Below are positions 10,280-20,970 of a stretch of DNA of 64,000 nt, one piece after another (position 1 is the first letter of the stretch; every line of letters begins with the position of its first letter). Below the pieces are notes generated by a model. The model ran no database searches. It saw only the letters and a program-made list of their open reading frames with translations, and was not told the DNA's origin. Origin of the DNA: CAWFLT01 sp963816795 (GTDB lineage: Bacteria; Acidobacteriota; Vicinamibacteria; Vicinamibacterales; SCN-69-37); NCBI GenBank assembly GCA_963816795.1, contig CAWFLT010000002.1:124001-188000 (forward strand). The letters run 5' to 3'. The position numbers were made by a program, and so were the translations under genes.

Positions 10280-12608
10280 ATGAGTGTCCTCCCCGGCTCT
10301 CGCATCAACCACTATCAGGTCGTCGCCAAACTCGGCGAAGGCGGAATGGGCGAAGTGTATCGCGCGCTCGATACCACGCTCGGACGCCACGTCGCGCTGA
10401 AGGTCCTGCCGCCGGACCTCGCCCACGACCAGGCTCGTATCGATCGTTTCCGGCGCGAGGCGCGCACGGTCGCTGCGCTCAACCATCCCCACATCGTCAC
10501 GATCTATTCCGTCGAGCAGGACGCCGCGACCGGCGCGCATTTTCTGACGATGGAGCTGGTTGAAGGCGAGCCGCTGGATCGGCAGCTGCCCGCGGAGGGA
10601 CTGCCGGCTTCGAAACTGCTGGAGCTGGCGATCACCCTCGCAGAGGCCCTCGCCGCCGCGCACGACAAGGGCATCGTGCACCGCGATCTGAAGCCCGGCA
10701 ACGTGATGATGACGGCCGACGGGCGCGTGAAGGTGCTGGACTTCGGGCTCGCTAAATCGAACGATCCGGCGTGGGCCGGCGGCGCCGAGGACGAGACCGC
10801 CGTGCGCACCAGCGACGGCGTGGTGATGGGCACCCTGCCGTACATGTCGCCCGAACAAGTCGAAGGCCGGGAGCTGGACGCGCGTTCCGACGTGTTCTCG
10901 CTCGGAGTACTCCTCCACAAGGCCGCGACCGGCTCGCGGCCGTTTCAGGGCGCAAGTTCGGCCGCCCTGCTGTCCTCGATCCTCCGCGATTCGCCGCCGC
11001 CGATTAGCGCCTGCCGGAGCGACCTGCCCGGGGCGTTCGGCCGACTGGTCGAGCGGTGTCTCGAGAAAGATCGCGATCGGCGAATTCAGACGGCGCGGGA
11101 CGTGCGCAACGAGGTCGATGAGATTCGACGCGGGATCGCATCGGGCGCGCATGCGGCCTCCGGCTCGGAGACACGCGCCGGCTCGACAGCGCCTGCAACA
11201 GCCGTCGCGGCCCGCGGCGGGCTGTCGATCGTGGTCCTGCCATTTGCGAATCTGAGCCCGGATGCGGAGAACGCGTACTTCAGCGACGGTCTCACCGAAG
11301 AGCTCATCGCCGACCTCGCGAAGGTCAACGCGCTCCAGGTGATCTCGCGGACGTCGTCGATGCAGCTCAAAGGCACAAATAAAGGTGTCGCCACGATCGG
11401 GCAGGAACTCGGCGTGCGCTACGTCCTGGCAGGCAGCGTCCGGAAGGCGGGCAACAGCCTGCGGATCACGGCCCAGCTCATCGACGTCGCGACCGATGCG
11501 CCGCTCTGGTCTGACAAGTACAGCGGGACGATGGACGACGTGTTCGAGGTGCAGGAGCGGGTCTCGCGGGAGATCGTGAAAGCGCTCGGCGTGCGGCTCA
11601 CGTCTGACGAGATCCGGCGGCTCGCCAATCGCCCGATCGCGGATCCGCGCGCGTTCGAGCTGTACCTGCAGGCGCGGCAGCAGCTCCGACGCTACGCGAT
11701 TCCGGCGGCCGTGCCGCTCATCGAATCGGCGATTCGGATTGAAGGAGAAACCCCGCCGCTCGTGGCGATGCGGGCGTTGGCGACGCTCTGGCAGGTGCGC
11801 CTGGGGATGGCGCCGGACCAGTCGCCGCTGGATGAGGCCGAGCGCGCGGCGCAATCCCTGATCGCGGAACGACCGCGACGCCTCGTACGTGCATGCGCTG
11901 CTCGGGAATCTCAAGTACGAGCGCGGCCACCTGCTGGAGGCGCTGCGCCACTTCAGACGCGCGATCGAGCTCGAGCCCAACGACACGGATTCGCTCGTGA
12001 TGATGGCCTTCACGCTGGTGGGCGCCGGCCAGGACGAGGAGGCGCAGGCTCTGGCGCCCCGGCTCGTGCAGAGCGATCCCCTGTCGGCCGCCACCTGGAT
12101 GGCCGCCGGCGGACCGTTGTGGTTCGTGGGGCGCGCCGACCAGGGGATTCCCGTCATGCAGAGGGGACTCGAGATCGAGCCGGACAACTTCATTGCGCAC
12201 TGGTGCACGGGATACGCATGCGCGGTTGCCGGACGGCTCGCCGACGCGAAAGAGCACGGTGCCGCGGTCCAGCGGCTCTTTGACGGCAGCCCCTACACGC
12301 GGCAGCTCCTGGCGCTGATCGACGGCCTCGAAGGCCGCGGGGCCTCAGCGCGCGAGCGGCTCGGACCGATCAACCTGGCCGTCCTCGATCCGCATCAACA
12401 GTTCCATCTCGCTGAAGCGTTCATTGTCGCCGGCGATTTGGAGCATGGCCTCGAGCTTCTCGAGCGATCGAACGCGGGTTTCCACCCGTACACCTACATG
12501 GCCCACTACTGCCGGTTCCTCGATCCCGTGCGACACCTGCCTCGGTTTCAGATGGTCCTGGAGCGAGCGAAGGAGCGGACAGAGGCGTTCAAGAAGGCAG
12601 CCGGGTAG
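10280..12608 (+). CDS. Ser/Thr protein kinase with TolB-like (FlgO-type) and TPR domains (one frameshift)
   Basis: The kinase domain spans about 1-275 ('LGEGGMGEVYRALDTTL', Lys in 'VALKVLPPD', 'HRDLKPGNV', 'DFGLAKSND', 'GTLPYMSPEQVEG'). A TolB-like/FlgO-type domain follows at about 315-455 ('IVVLPFANLSPDAENAYFSD', 'RTSSMQLKG', 'VLAGSVRKAG'), then TPR helices to the end ('RGHLLEALRHFRRAIELEP'). This kinase/cyclase-type sensor architecture is common in acidobacteria and is cytoplasmic. The frame breaks near 11868, where dropping one C restores 'IAEDRDASYVHALLGNLKY'. The ATG at 10280 is preferred over the GTG at 10271 because TAGAAT ends 9 nt upstream of it. Confidence 0.82.
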
Positions 12609-12697
12609 TCGCCGCGGAGCGGCGTCCTGCTAGCGGCGGCGGGATGTCGAGAATCGACTCCCAGCTCCGACCTACCCACGAAAGCGAGGCGCAGAGA

Positions 12698-13093
12698 ATG
12701 AAGTACATGCTGATGATGAACACTCCACGCGGCGGCGAGTACGCCGTCAATTCGTGGGCCCCGAAAGACCTTCAGGCGCATATCGGATTCATGATGGGCT
12801 TCGCCAAGAAGCTGGGTGAGGCCGGCGAGCTCGTGGCCGCAGAGGGTCTCGCGGCTCCCGATCAAGCCAAGCTGGTACGCGCCGGTAAAGACGGCGCGCC
12901 AGTCACCGACGGCATTTTCCCGGAGTCGAAGGAGTTCCTGGCGGGCTACTGGATCATCGACGTCGACAGCCCCGAGCGCGCGTACCAGATCGCGGCGGAA
13001 GCGTCCGCGGCGCCCGGGCAGAACGGCGTGCCGATGAATATGGCGATCGAAGTGCGGCAGGTCATGAGCGGTCCTCCACCCGAGTTCGCGTGA
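12698..13093 (+). CDS. YCII/DGPF-domain protein
   Basis: A 131-residue protein beginning 'MKYMLMMNTPRGG', the usual start of YCII-related (DGPF) proteins with a dimeric alpha/beta-barrel ferredoxin-like fold. It contains 'MMGFAKKLGEAGELVAAEGLAAPDQA', 'DGIFPESKEFLAGYWIIDVDS' and a C-terminal 'IEVRQVMSGPPPEF'. An in-frame start further upstream (12644) would add an atypical leader and is rejected. Its stop overlaps the GTG of the ECF sigma factor (GTGA at 13090). DGPF proteins paired with this sigma type are known from the ECF42 group; their biochemical role is unresolved. Confidence 0.85.
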   Translation: MKYMLMMNTPRGGEYAVNSWAPKDLQAHIGFMMGFAKKLGEAGELVAAEGLAAPDQAKLVRAGKDGAPVTDGIFPESKEFLAGYWIIDVDSPERAYQIAAEASAAPGQNGVPMNMAIEVRQVMSGPPPEFA

Positions 13094-14406
13094 GCGCACG
13101 GCTCGACCACGGGACCGAGGACCTGCTGCGCGAGCTCGCGCCGCAGGTGCTCGGCGCCGTCGTTCGGCGTTATCGCGACTTCGCCGCGTCTGAAGATGCC
13201 GTCCAGGACGCGCTCGTCGCGGCCAGCCTGCAGTGGCCGTCCGAAGGCCTGCCCGACAATCCGCGCGGCTGGCTGATTCACGTCGCCTCGCGGCGGATGA
13301 CCGATCACATCCGCAGCGAGGTGGCGCGACGCCGTCGTGAATCCGAGGCGGCGAGCGCGACCGAGTGGAGCGTCTCGCCACCGGATGCCAGCGACGTCGG
13401 CGTCGCCGACGACACGCTGATCCTCCTCATCACCTGCTGCCATCCGGCGCTGACGCCGTCGTCGGCCGTCGCGCTGACCCTGCGCGCCGTCGGCGGACTG
13501 ACGACGGCCGAGATTGCGCGCGCCTTTCTCGTGCCGGAAGCGACGATGGCGCAGCGGATCAGCCGCGCGAAGCAGACGATCAAATCGTCCGGCGTGCCGT
13601 TCCGCCTGCCGGACCCTGGAGAAGAGCGAAGCGAGCGGCTCTCCGCCGTCCTGCACGTGCTGTATCTCATCTTCAACGAGGGGTACACGAGCAGCGCGGG
13701 CGCCTCGCTGAAGCGTGACGATTTGTCGCGCGAAGCCATTCGCCTGACCCGGGCGCTGCATGCCCTCGTGCCCGACGAGGCCGAGGTGGCGGGACTGCTG
13801 GCGCTGCTGCTGCTCACCGATGCGCGACGGGCGGCCAGAACGGGGCCGGACGGCGAGCTGATCTCGCTGACCGATCAGAATCGCCGATTATGGGATCGCG
13901 CGGCCATCGAGGAAGGGGTCGCGCTCCTGACGGCGACGTTGCCGCGCGGCGCGGTCGGCCCCTATCAACTGCAAGCCGCGATCGCCGCGGTCCATGACGA
14001 AGCCGCCGACGTCCGCGACACCGACTGGCCGCAGATCCTGGCGCTCTACAGGCTGCTCGAGCACATGTCGGACAACCCGATGGTGACGCTCAATCGCGCC
14101 GTCGCCACGGCGATGGTGCACGGGCCGGCGGCAGGCCTGGAGTTGCTCGCGCCGCTCGAGGCCGACGCGCGACTTGCCGCGCACCATCGCCTCAGTGCGG
14201 TGCGCGCCCACCTGGTCGAGATGGCCGGCGATGCCCAGGCGGCAATCGCTCTGTATCGGCAGGCGGCGGATCGCGCGACGAATCTGCCCGAGCGTGCGTA
14301 CTTGATCGCGCAAGCCGCGCGGCTGGCTGAGGCGGCTGTTCACTTGTTCGAGACGATCGACGAAGATGGTGCGCGTCCGGCCGGACGGAAGGAGTCGTCT
14401 CCATGA
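13090..14406 (+). CDS. ECF sigma factor of the ECF42/SigJ-like type with C-terminal helical extension
   Basis: A 438-residue sigma factor. Region 2 lies at about 15-85 ('VVRRYRDFAASEDAVQDALVAA', 'GWLIHVASRRMTDHIR') and region 4 at about 115-170 ('LTTAEIARAFLVPEATMAQRISRAKQTI'). The long C-terminal helical/TPR-like domain ('LYLIFNEGYTSSAG', 'DEAEVAGLLALLLLTDARRAAR', 'PMVTLNRAVATAMVHG') is typical of the ECF42 group, whose extension is reported to be needed for activity. No anti-sigma gene is adjacent, also typical. It overlaps the DGPF gene upstream (GTGA) and the hydrolase downstream (ATGA), so the three are co-translated. Confidence 0.9.
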   Translation: MSARLDHGTEDLLRELAPQVLGAVVRRYRDFAASEDAVQDALVAASLQWPSEGLPDNPRGWLIHVASRRMTDHIRSEVARRRRESEAASATEWSVSPPDASDVGVADDTLILLITCCHPALTPSSAVALTLRAVGGLTTAEIARAFLVPEATMAQRISRAKQTIKSSGVPFRLPDPGEERSERLSAVLHVLYLIFNEGYTSSAGASLKRDDLSREAIRLTRALHALVPDEAEVAGLLALLLLTDARRAARTGPDGELISLTDQNRRLWDRAAIEEGVALLTATLPRGAVGPYQLQAAIAAVHDEAADVRDTDWPQILALYRLLEHMSDNPMVTLNRAVATAMVHGPAAGLELLAPLEADARLAAHHRLSAVRAHLVEMAGDAQAAIALYRQAADRATNLPERAYLIAQAARLAEAAVHLFETIDEDGARPAGRKESSP

Positions 14407-16454
14407 GCTCGAGATGCCGCGTGGCCTTGCCCGCGGTCGTGGTCCTGCTGCTGTTCGGTGCCGGCGCGCCGTGGCTGATACAGAGCTCGGCCCAGAATCC
14501 GCCCGCGCCGCCGCAGTTTCCTCCTCGCGGGACCGGCGTGTCCGTCGAGGAAAAGGCGACGCTCCAGACGGCCGTCGATCGCCTCGCGGCAGACATCTCT
14601 GCGCTGAAACGCCGCTACACGACGGGTCCGTTGTCAGAACGGATTGCCGACGCCGAGGTGTATCTCGACGCCGTGCGTCGTCCGCTCAAATACGACGAGC
14701 GGCTCTATGCTGCGGGCGGCCTGACGCCAGTCGATTACGCGCTCCGGACGCTCATGACCGGCACCGACCGCGCCAACCAGTTGGCGCGAGGCGAGACGCC
14801 GTGGATGGCGCAGAGCGGCGTTCGCGGTTTCTATTCACGACTGGATGGATCGGCGCAGCCATACGTCCTCACGCTCCCGACTGATTACGATCCCGCGGCG
14901 AAGCGACAGTACCGGCTGGACATCTTCATGCACGGCCGCGACGATCAGGTGCTCGAGCAGCAGTTCATGACGAAGTCGACGACGGGGTACACCTCGAAGC
15001 CATTTCGATCGGGTCCCGATCGTTTCATGCTGCAGCCGTACGGGCGCTACACGAACGCGAGCCGCTTCGCCGGCGAGATCGACGGGCTCGAGGCGATCGA
15101 ATCGGTGGCGCGCGCGTATCCGATCGATCGCGACCGGATGGTCATGGCTGGATTCTCGATGGGCGGCGCGTCGGCCTGGTCCTATATCGTCCATTTCGCC
15201 GATCGGTGGGCGGCGGGCGCGCCCGGCGCCGGCTTCACCGAGACCGCCGTGTTCCTGCGCGGGGCGCTTCGGACGCAGCCACAGAACGAGACGCAGCAGA
15301 AGCTCTGGCACCTCTACGACTCGACCGACTACGCGGTGAACACCTTCAACGTCCCGGTGATCGCGTACTCGGGCGCGAACGACGGTCAGAAGCAGGCCGC
15401 CGATGCGATGGCGGACGCGATGCGCGCCGAGGGACTGACGCTCGAGCATGTCATCGGGCCGAACACCGGACACAGCTACGAAGCCGGTGCCAGGCAGACG
15501 ATTCAGGACCGCCTGGATGCGATCGTCGAGAAGGGACGCAACGCGGTGCCGCGCGAGGTTCGATTCACGACATGGACGCTCCGCTACAACAAGATGTTCT
15601 GGGTCACGGTGGACGCGATCGGCGAGCACTGGTCGCGTGCGCGTGTGGACGCGAAGATCGACGGCGGCGCGATCACGGCCAGCACGACGAACGTCACCGC
15701 GATGCGCTTCACGTTCGAGCCGGGTCAGTCGCCGTTCACGTCGGGTGGACGGCCAGTGCTCGAGATCGACGGGACGACGCTCACCCTGCCGGCCGCTGGC
15801 CGTGACAACTCGCTCACCGCCAGCCTGGTCAGAGCCAACGGCGTCTGGCGGCTCGGGACGCTGCCGGCCTCCGATCTCCGCAAGCGTCACCAGTTACAAG
15901 GCCCGATCGACGACGCGTTCATGGACGCGTTCGTGTTCGTCACGCCGACCGGCAAGCCGCTGTCGGACGCGCTGGGAAAGTGGGCGAGCGACCAGGCGGA
16001 GTACGCCATCAGCGAATGGGTGCACTTTTTCCGCGGCGAGCCGCGCGTCAAGACCGACCGGGAGATCACCGCGGCCGATCTCGCGCAGTACAACATCGCG
16101 CTCTTCGGCGATCCGTCGAGCAACGCGATCTACAAACGGATCGCGACGCAGTTGCCGATCGCCTGGCGCGCCGACGGAGTGGTGGCCGGCGGCCAGAAGT
16201 TCGACGCCAGTCACGCTCCGGTCTTCGTCTTCCCCAATCCGCTCAATCCCAGGAAATACGTCGTCATCAACAGCGGCTTCACGTTTCACGATCAGGCCAA
16301 CAACGCGATGCAATCGCCGAAGCTGCCCGACTGGGCGATCGTGGACATCACGAAGCCGGGCAACAACTATCGGTACCTGCCGCTGTTTGTCGCGGCGCAA
16401 GGTTTTTTCGACGAACGGTGGCGGCTCGCTCTACCGACGTCGAAACCGCGCTAG
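14403..16454 (+). CDS. Secreted alpha/beta hydrolase, prolyl-oligopeptidase/esterase type
   Basis: A 683-residue exported protein: signal peptide at 1-31, a helical region to about 150, and an alpha/beta-hydrolase domain with the nucleophile elbow 'MAGFSMGGASA' (Ser252), a likely acid in 'VIAYSGANDGQ' and His in 'GPNTGHSYEAG'. A C-terminal region of about 280 residues is rich in beta strands and may be a substrate-binding module. The oxyanion region 'RLDIFMHGRDD' precedes the elbow. It starts inside the stop of the ECF gene (ATGA), so its expression is tied to the sigma factor operon. The reading frame is intact. The 3' end overlaps a convergent gene. Confidence 0.8.
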   Translation: MSSRCRVALPAVVVLLLFGAGAPWLIQSSAQNPPAPPQFPPRGTGVSVEEKATLQTAVDRLAADISALKRRYTTGPLSERIADAEVYLDAVRRPLKYDERLYAAGGLTPVDYALRTLMTGTDRANQLARGETPWMAQSGVRGFYSRLDGSAQPYVLTLPTDYDPAAKRQYRLDIFMHGRDDQVLEQQFMTKSTTGYTSKPFRSGPDRFMLQPYGRYTNASRFAGEIDGLEAIESVARAYPIDRDRMVMAGFSMGGASAWSYIVHFADRWAAGAPGAGFTETAVFLRGALRTQPQNETQQKLWHLYDSTDYAVNTFNVPVIAYSGANDGQKQAADAMADAMRAEGLTLEHVIGPNTGHSYEAGARQTIQDRLDAIVEKGRNAVPREVRFTTWTLRYNKMFWVTVDAIGEHWSRARVDAKIDGGAITASTTNVTAMRFTFEPGQSPFTSGGRPVLEIDGTTLTLPAAGRDNSLTASLVRANGVWRLGTLPASDLRKRHQLQGPIDDAFMDAFVFVTPTGKPLSDALGKWASDQAEYAISEWVHFFRGEPRVKTDREITAADLAQYNIALFGDPSSNAIYKRIATQLPIAWRADGVVAGGQKFDASHAPVFVFPNPLNPRKYVVINSGFTFHDQANNAMQSPKLPDWAIVDITKPGNNYRYLPLFVAAQGFFDERWRLALPTSKPR

Positions 16455-17222
16455 CGGCCGCGTAGCGCGGTTGGGCTGCACGCTGCAGCGCCCAACCGCC
16501 ACGCCCGAGCCAGATCCCCAGCGCTGCGATCGCGACGGCGACGATGCGGCCGAATTGCTGTCGCGAGAGCCCCAGCAGTAGACGTTCGCCCAGCACCGTG
16601 CCGATGAGTACGCCGATCGAGGCAGCGCCGATCGGCGCCCACAGCGGCAAGAGAGCGGCACCCGTGTCCCACAGGTAGACCGGTGTTCTCGCGGCGTCGA
16701 CCAGAAGTCCAGTCGCGGTGGCAGTGGCAACAAAGCGGAGAGGCGCCAGGTCAAAGGCCAGTAGTGCCGCCGAGCGGAGGCCGCCCTGGTTGCCCGCGAT
16801 CCCCCCAAAGAAACCCGACGCCAGTCCAAACACCGTCACGAGCACGCCATGTGGCCGCCACCGAGCCGACCATCCAGTGAGCTGCGACATTGAGGTCAGG
16901 AGTAAGAGACCGCCGAGCACCCGCGTCAGCCCGGTGGGCCCGAGGCGCGTGTAGACCAGGGCGCCGGCCAGCGCTCCAACTGCGCTGATCAGCCCGAATC
17001 GAACCAGGACATCGCGATCGATGTGCGCGCGCAGCCGCCAGCAGCGAACGGCCGTCGCGAGCGCGTGCGGGATCGTGACGGCAGCGACGGCGACGTCCAT
17101 GCCGAGCCGCACGGCGAGCAACGGCGTCAACAGGCTGCCGATGCCGAAGCCGACCAGACTCGCCGTCGCGCCGGAAAAGATTGCGGCAAGAAAGATGGCG
17201 ACAAGGAACAGAGCGTGGCCAT
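16348..17222 (-). CDS. TauE/SafE family sulfite exporter-like permease
   Basis: Six to seven hydrophobic segments with TauE/SafE signatures: 'AAIFSGATASLVGFGIGSLL' at the N-terminus, 'FGLASGFFGGIAGNQGGLRSAAL' in the middle and 'WAPIGAASIGVLIGTVLG' near the end. The likely ATG at 17222 is one base out of frame with the rest, so either a base was lost near 17210 or translation starts lower (TTG at 17130, which would cut off the first helix). The C-terminal 40 residues after 'WLGRGGWALQRAA' overlap the convergent hydrolase gene by about 107 bp and look non-conserved, so the true stop may lie near 16431 in another frame. Confidence 0.7.
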
Positions 17223-17283
17223 TGTAGTCCGTCAGCGCCGATCGCTTGCGCGGCGGCGGTATGACCGCGCGGCCTGGCCGGTG

Positions 17284-19846
17284 CTAATCGCTGCGCAGGG
17301 CAGCGATCGGATCGATGCGCGCTGCGCGCAGCGCGGGCACGACGCCCGCCGCGAGGGCGACCAGCGCGAGCAGGGCGGTCGCGGCGCCGAACGCGACGGG
17401 ATCGCCGGGCGTGAGGCCGTACAGCAGCGACGAGAGCTGGCGCGACGCCAATCGGCCCGCAATCCAGGCGGCCGGCACCCCGATGGCGAGGCCGACGGCC
17501 AGCACGCGAATGGCTTGACCCACGATCAAGCGGCGCACGTCCGCGCGCGTCGCGCCCAGCGCGACACGGACGCCGATTTCGGCGGTACGGCGCGCGACAC
17601 TGAAGGCCATGAGGCCATAGAGCCCGACGCAGATCAGGACGAGCGCCACGACCCCGAAGATGCCGGAGAGCGTCGCGACCAGTCGCTCGCGCACGAGCGC
17701 CGCGTCCACCTCGTCGGCGAGCGAGTGGACGTCGGACATCGGCACGTCCTTGTCGACCGCCTGCACGGCGGCTCGTATCTGACGAGCGGTCAGTTCGTTG
17801 ATCTCAGACAGGCGGACGTGCAGCGTCATGGCGCCAAATCCGGTACTCGCCTGGAGGAACGTCTGGTACACGAGGGGCGTCGTCGCCTCGCGCAGTGACG
17901 GGAACCGCGAGTCCTTGACGACGCCGATGATGTTCATCGGCGCGCCACGCTGGGATCCGCGGCCGATCGCCTCGCTCACGCCGTGCGACACGCCAAGCGT
18001 GGCCTGGCCGTTGAGGAACGTACGGACGAACGCTTCGTTGACCAGCACGACGGCCGGCGCGCCGGGCTGCAGGTCGGCGTCGTTGAAATCACGGCCATGG
18101 ACGACCGGGATGCCCATCGTCGCAAAGTACCGCGGGTAGACGATCGTCGCCGTCAGCATCTGCGCATCGCCCCCGGCAGCCGGGACGAGCCGATAGCCAT
18201 ATCCGGTCTGCCCGAGCGGTGACGACCGCGCCAGGCTGGCCGATCGAACAGCGGGGAGGCGCTCCATCTGTGCGAGCAGGTCGCGGTACATCACGTCGAG
18301 CCGCTCCGCGGTGCCCGGGACGTTTCGTTGGCCGCTGCCGCGTGGTTCGACGCGCACGACCAGGACGTTGCGCTGATCGACGTCGGTGTCGTGCCGGTTC
18401 AGATTCTGCAGGCTGCGGACGAACAAGCCGGCGCCGACGAGGAGCACGAGCGAGAGCGCCATCTGCAGGACGACAAGGGCCTTGCCGGGCCCGACGCGGC
18501 CGCCGACGCCACGGACGCGGGCCAGATCGAGCCGGCCTTCGCCCGAATGATCGGCGCGCGACGCGCGCAGTGCGGGGATGGTCGCAAACAGCACGCCGGC
18601 CAGCGCCGAAACCCCGGCCGTAAAGGCGAGCACGCGAAGATCCGGCCAGAGGTCGAGCACGATCGCGCCCTGACCCGTGGAAACGTAGGCGACGAGCGCG
18701 TGGGTGGTCCAGATCGCGAGGGCGACGCCAGCGACTCCAGCGAGCCCCGCGAGCACGAGGCCTTCCACCAGCACCTGCCGAATCAGCCGGCCGCGTCCGG
18801 CGCCGAGCGCGAGGCGAAGCGCGAACTCAGCGCGACGCGTTGCGGATCGCGCCAGCACCAGGTTGCCGACATTGGCGCAGGCGATGAGCAGCACGATTCC
18901 GGCCACGCCGAGCAGGATGAACAACGGCTGAGAAAACTGCCGCCGCAGATCGGAGAGACCGGTCGCCGCCGAGGTCATGACGAGCCGCAGGTCTTCCTTC
19001 TCTCCGGTGAACTTGTTCCTCGGCCGCCAGTCGGTCTCGGGCGTGCGCGCGAGTGCATCGAGCTGAGCCATCGCCTGTGGGGCCTGCACGCCAGACGTCA
19101 CGCGCGCCAGGATGCGCATCCAGTTCGATCCGACGTTGGTGTCGCGGGCGATCAGGTTGGCCGTCATCGGCATGACGGTCGGCTGCATCTGCACGGGCAC
19201 GAAGAGCTCCGGCGCGGAGCCGACGTTCGCCCCGAAGAATTCCGGCGGCGCCACGCCGACGATCGTGAACGGCGTGCCACTGAGTGACACCGATCGGCCG
19301 ATGACGCCGGCCTCGCCGCCGAATCGACGTTGCCAGGTACTCGTGGCTGAGGACAGCCACCGCGTGTCCCATCGGCACGCGATCGTCCTCCGGCCCAAGC
19401 AGCCGGCCGATCGCCGGCCGGAGACCGAGGAGCGGGAAGTAGCCGCCCGTGACGAGGTGCCCGAGGCGCGTCGGCTCGATGTGGCCGTCGATCGACACAT
19501 TGAGTGGCACCGGCGAGTAGCCCGCCACCGTGAGGCCCGACACGCGATCGCGAATCAGTTCGTAGGTCTGATAGGTGAATCCGTTGCCGACGCCGGCCTG
19601 GCCCTGCTGGCCGAGCACGAGCAGCGTTTCCGGATCACGGACGGGCAGCGTCTTCCACAGGACGGTGTTGATGAGCGTGAACAGCGCCGTGTTCGCGCCG
19701 ATGCCGATGGCGAGCGAGAGCACCGCGGCCGCCGTGAATCCCGGACTCTTCCGAAGTGTCCGGATCGCGTAACGAAGATCCTGACCGGTCTGCTCGAGGG
19801 GATCGATCGCAGCTCGTCCTGCATGTCGCGCTCCGCTAGTGGACAC
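17284..19846 (-). CDS. MacB/FtsX-type 'duplicated orphan' ABC permease (one frameshift)
   Basis: About 850 residues with two MacB_PCD/FtsX halves. An N-terminal helix ('GFTAAAVLSLAIGIGANTAL') is followed by a periplasmic region, three helices with 'LFILLGVAGIVLLIACANVGNLVLARS', a second periplasmic region and three more helices ending 'AAGVVPALRAARIDPIAALRSD'. No ATPase gene is adjacent, as expected for the acidobacterial duplicated orphan permease type. The frame breaks near 19333; removing one C gives 'HEYWQRRFGGEAG'. The start is uncertain: ATG 19846 is in frame, but ATG 19824 has a better GGAG upstream and would need a base change near 19800. Confidence 0.82.
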
Positions 19847-20019
19847 CCGCGCTGCGAAGCAGCGCGGCCCGAGCCGCGGGGGTGGGGCCCCGCGGCCCTA
19901 AGTAAGGTTGACAGATCGTCCGCGCTCGGGCCGCGCCGCTTCGCGGCGGGTGTCTGCTTATTCAGGGCGCGGGCCCACCCCCGCGCCTCGGGCCGCGCCG
20001 CGTTGCGGCGCGGGGTGTC
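19842..20019. repeat. Composite GACACCC-ended inverted repeat (family A)
   Basis: The left arm (19842 to about 19897) begins GACACCCGCGC and contains GGGGGTGGGGCCCC. Two right arms in opposite orientation end GGGTGTC: a short one (about 19918-19952) and a full-length one (about 19965-20019). The spacer holds CTAAGTAAGG. The same arms form the element at 50914-51057. The first bases overlap the predicted permease start at 19846. Confidence 0.8.
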
Positions 20020-20023
20020 GGCT

Positions 20024-20956
20024 TTACTTATCCCCGTAGTACCCCTGCCGCGCTCGAATCGTCGCGTCCTTCACCGCGGGCACCTCGACGCGGATCGCGT
20101 GCCACCCGTTCGGTGAGACGCCGGTGGGTGAGTAGCGCAAGACGTAGCTCTGGCGGAAGTCGTCGAAGATCGATTTGAACGCGCGCAGGAGTGCGGACGC
20201 GCGGAAGAAGAACGACTGTTCGTGCAGGGTGCCGCCGGTGCGTTCAGCGGCCTGGAGCAGGATCGCGGGCCCGTCGCCCCGGCCGCGCGGCGAGCAGGTC
20301 CGGACGCGATACGCCGCGTCGCCGCCGCCGCCTTCCTGATCCACCAGGTGCAGGACCGCCTCGCTCCGCGCGGCCAGCTCGCGAATCGCCGCTGACGAGA
20401 CGACACTGCCGCAGTCGCGGCGATCGGTCATCGCGACCACGAGATGCCGCCGGTCGGCGTCCGGACGATGCAGCAGGCCGATGAGCAGGGCGTCTTGAAT
20501 CAGCGAGATGCCGCCCACCGGGCCGAACGGGAGCGACACCGTGGTGCCGGCCGGTACCCATGGCACGGTCTCGTACACGGCGTCGCCGATCGTCAGCAGG
20601 CGGAACCGGTCCACCGGACGCAACAGCTTGATGATCTGCTGCACGTCGTGTTTCATGTCGTCGAGCTTCCCGGCCGTGCTGCCGCTGGTGTCGAGAAACA
20701 ACGTGACGTCGATCGGCACGGCCTCGACCGAGATCGCGTCGATGGTCTGCGCGACGCCGTTGTCGGTCAGCCGGAAATCGCGCGCGGTCAAGTTGGCGAC
20801 GACGCGGTTGCCGCGCTTGACCGACGCGTTGACCGCGACCGAGACCGTCGCCGTGCGGAACACCTGCTGCCCGGCGACCGTGACGACCGCGAGCGTGGCG
20901 ATGACCCCGACAGTCACCGCCGCACGCGTGCGTGATCCACGGCTCGACACGCGCAC
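20024..20956 (-). CDS. VWFA-related acidobacterial domain protein (exported)
   Basis: A 310-residue protein with an N-terminal export signal ('AAVTVGVIATLAVVTVAGQ'). Next come the acidobacterial VWFA-associated start ('VSVAVNASVKRGNRVVANLTARDFRL') and a von Willebrand A domain with the MIDAS motif 'LFLDTSGSTAGK'. The tail carries the family signature 'FDDFRQSYVLRYSPTG' and ends 'IRARQGYYGDK'. It is probably a periplasmic or secreted metal-dependent adhesion or scaffold protein. It lies 58 bp downstream of a TPR gene on the same strand. The same signatures recur in the protein at 43167-44061, so this module is duplicated in the window. Confidence 0.85.
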   Translation of the reverse strand: MRVSSRGSRTRAAVTVGVIATLAVVTVAGQQVFRTATVSVAVNASVKRGNRVVANLTARDFRLTDNGVAQTIDAISVEAVPIDVTLFLDTSGSTAGKLDDMKHDVQQIIKLLRPVDRFRLLTIGDAVYETVPWVPAGTTVSLPFGPVGGISLIQDALLIGLLHRPDADRRHLVVAMTDRRDCGSVVSSAAIRELAARSEAVLHLVDQEGGGGDAAYRVRTCSPRGRGDGPAILLQAAERTGGTLHEQSFFFRASALLRAFKSIFDDFRQSYVLRYSPTGVSPNGWHAIRVEVPAVKDATIRARQGYYGDK

Positions 20957-20970
20957 TTCGCCCCGATTGC

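Noticed and set aside
10118..12208. A long minus-strand open frame opposite the TolB/TPR kinase
   Set aside because: It is Arg/Gly/Ala/His-rich with no domain and lies exactly antisense to a kinase with all catalytic motifs. Long antisense frames are expected at this G+C content.
17023..17898. Plus-strand open frame across the TauE and permease genes
   Set aside because: Its composition is highly charged and low-complexity (Arg, Asp, Gln repeats), and it is antisense to two convincing membrane proteins.
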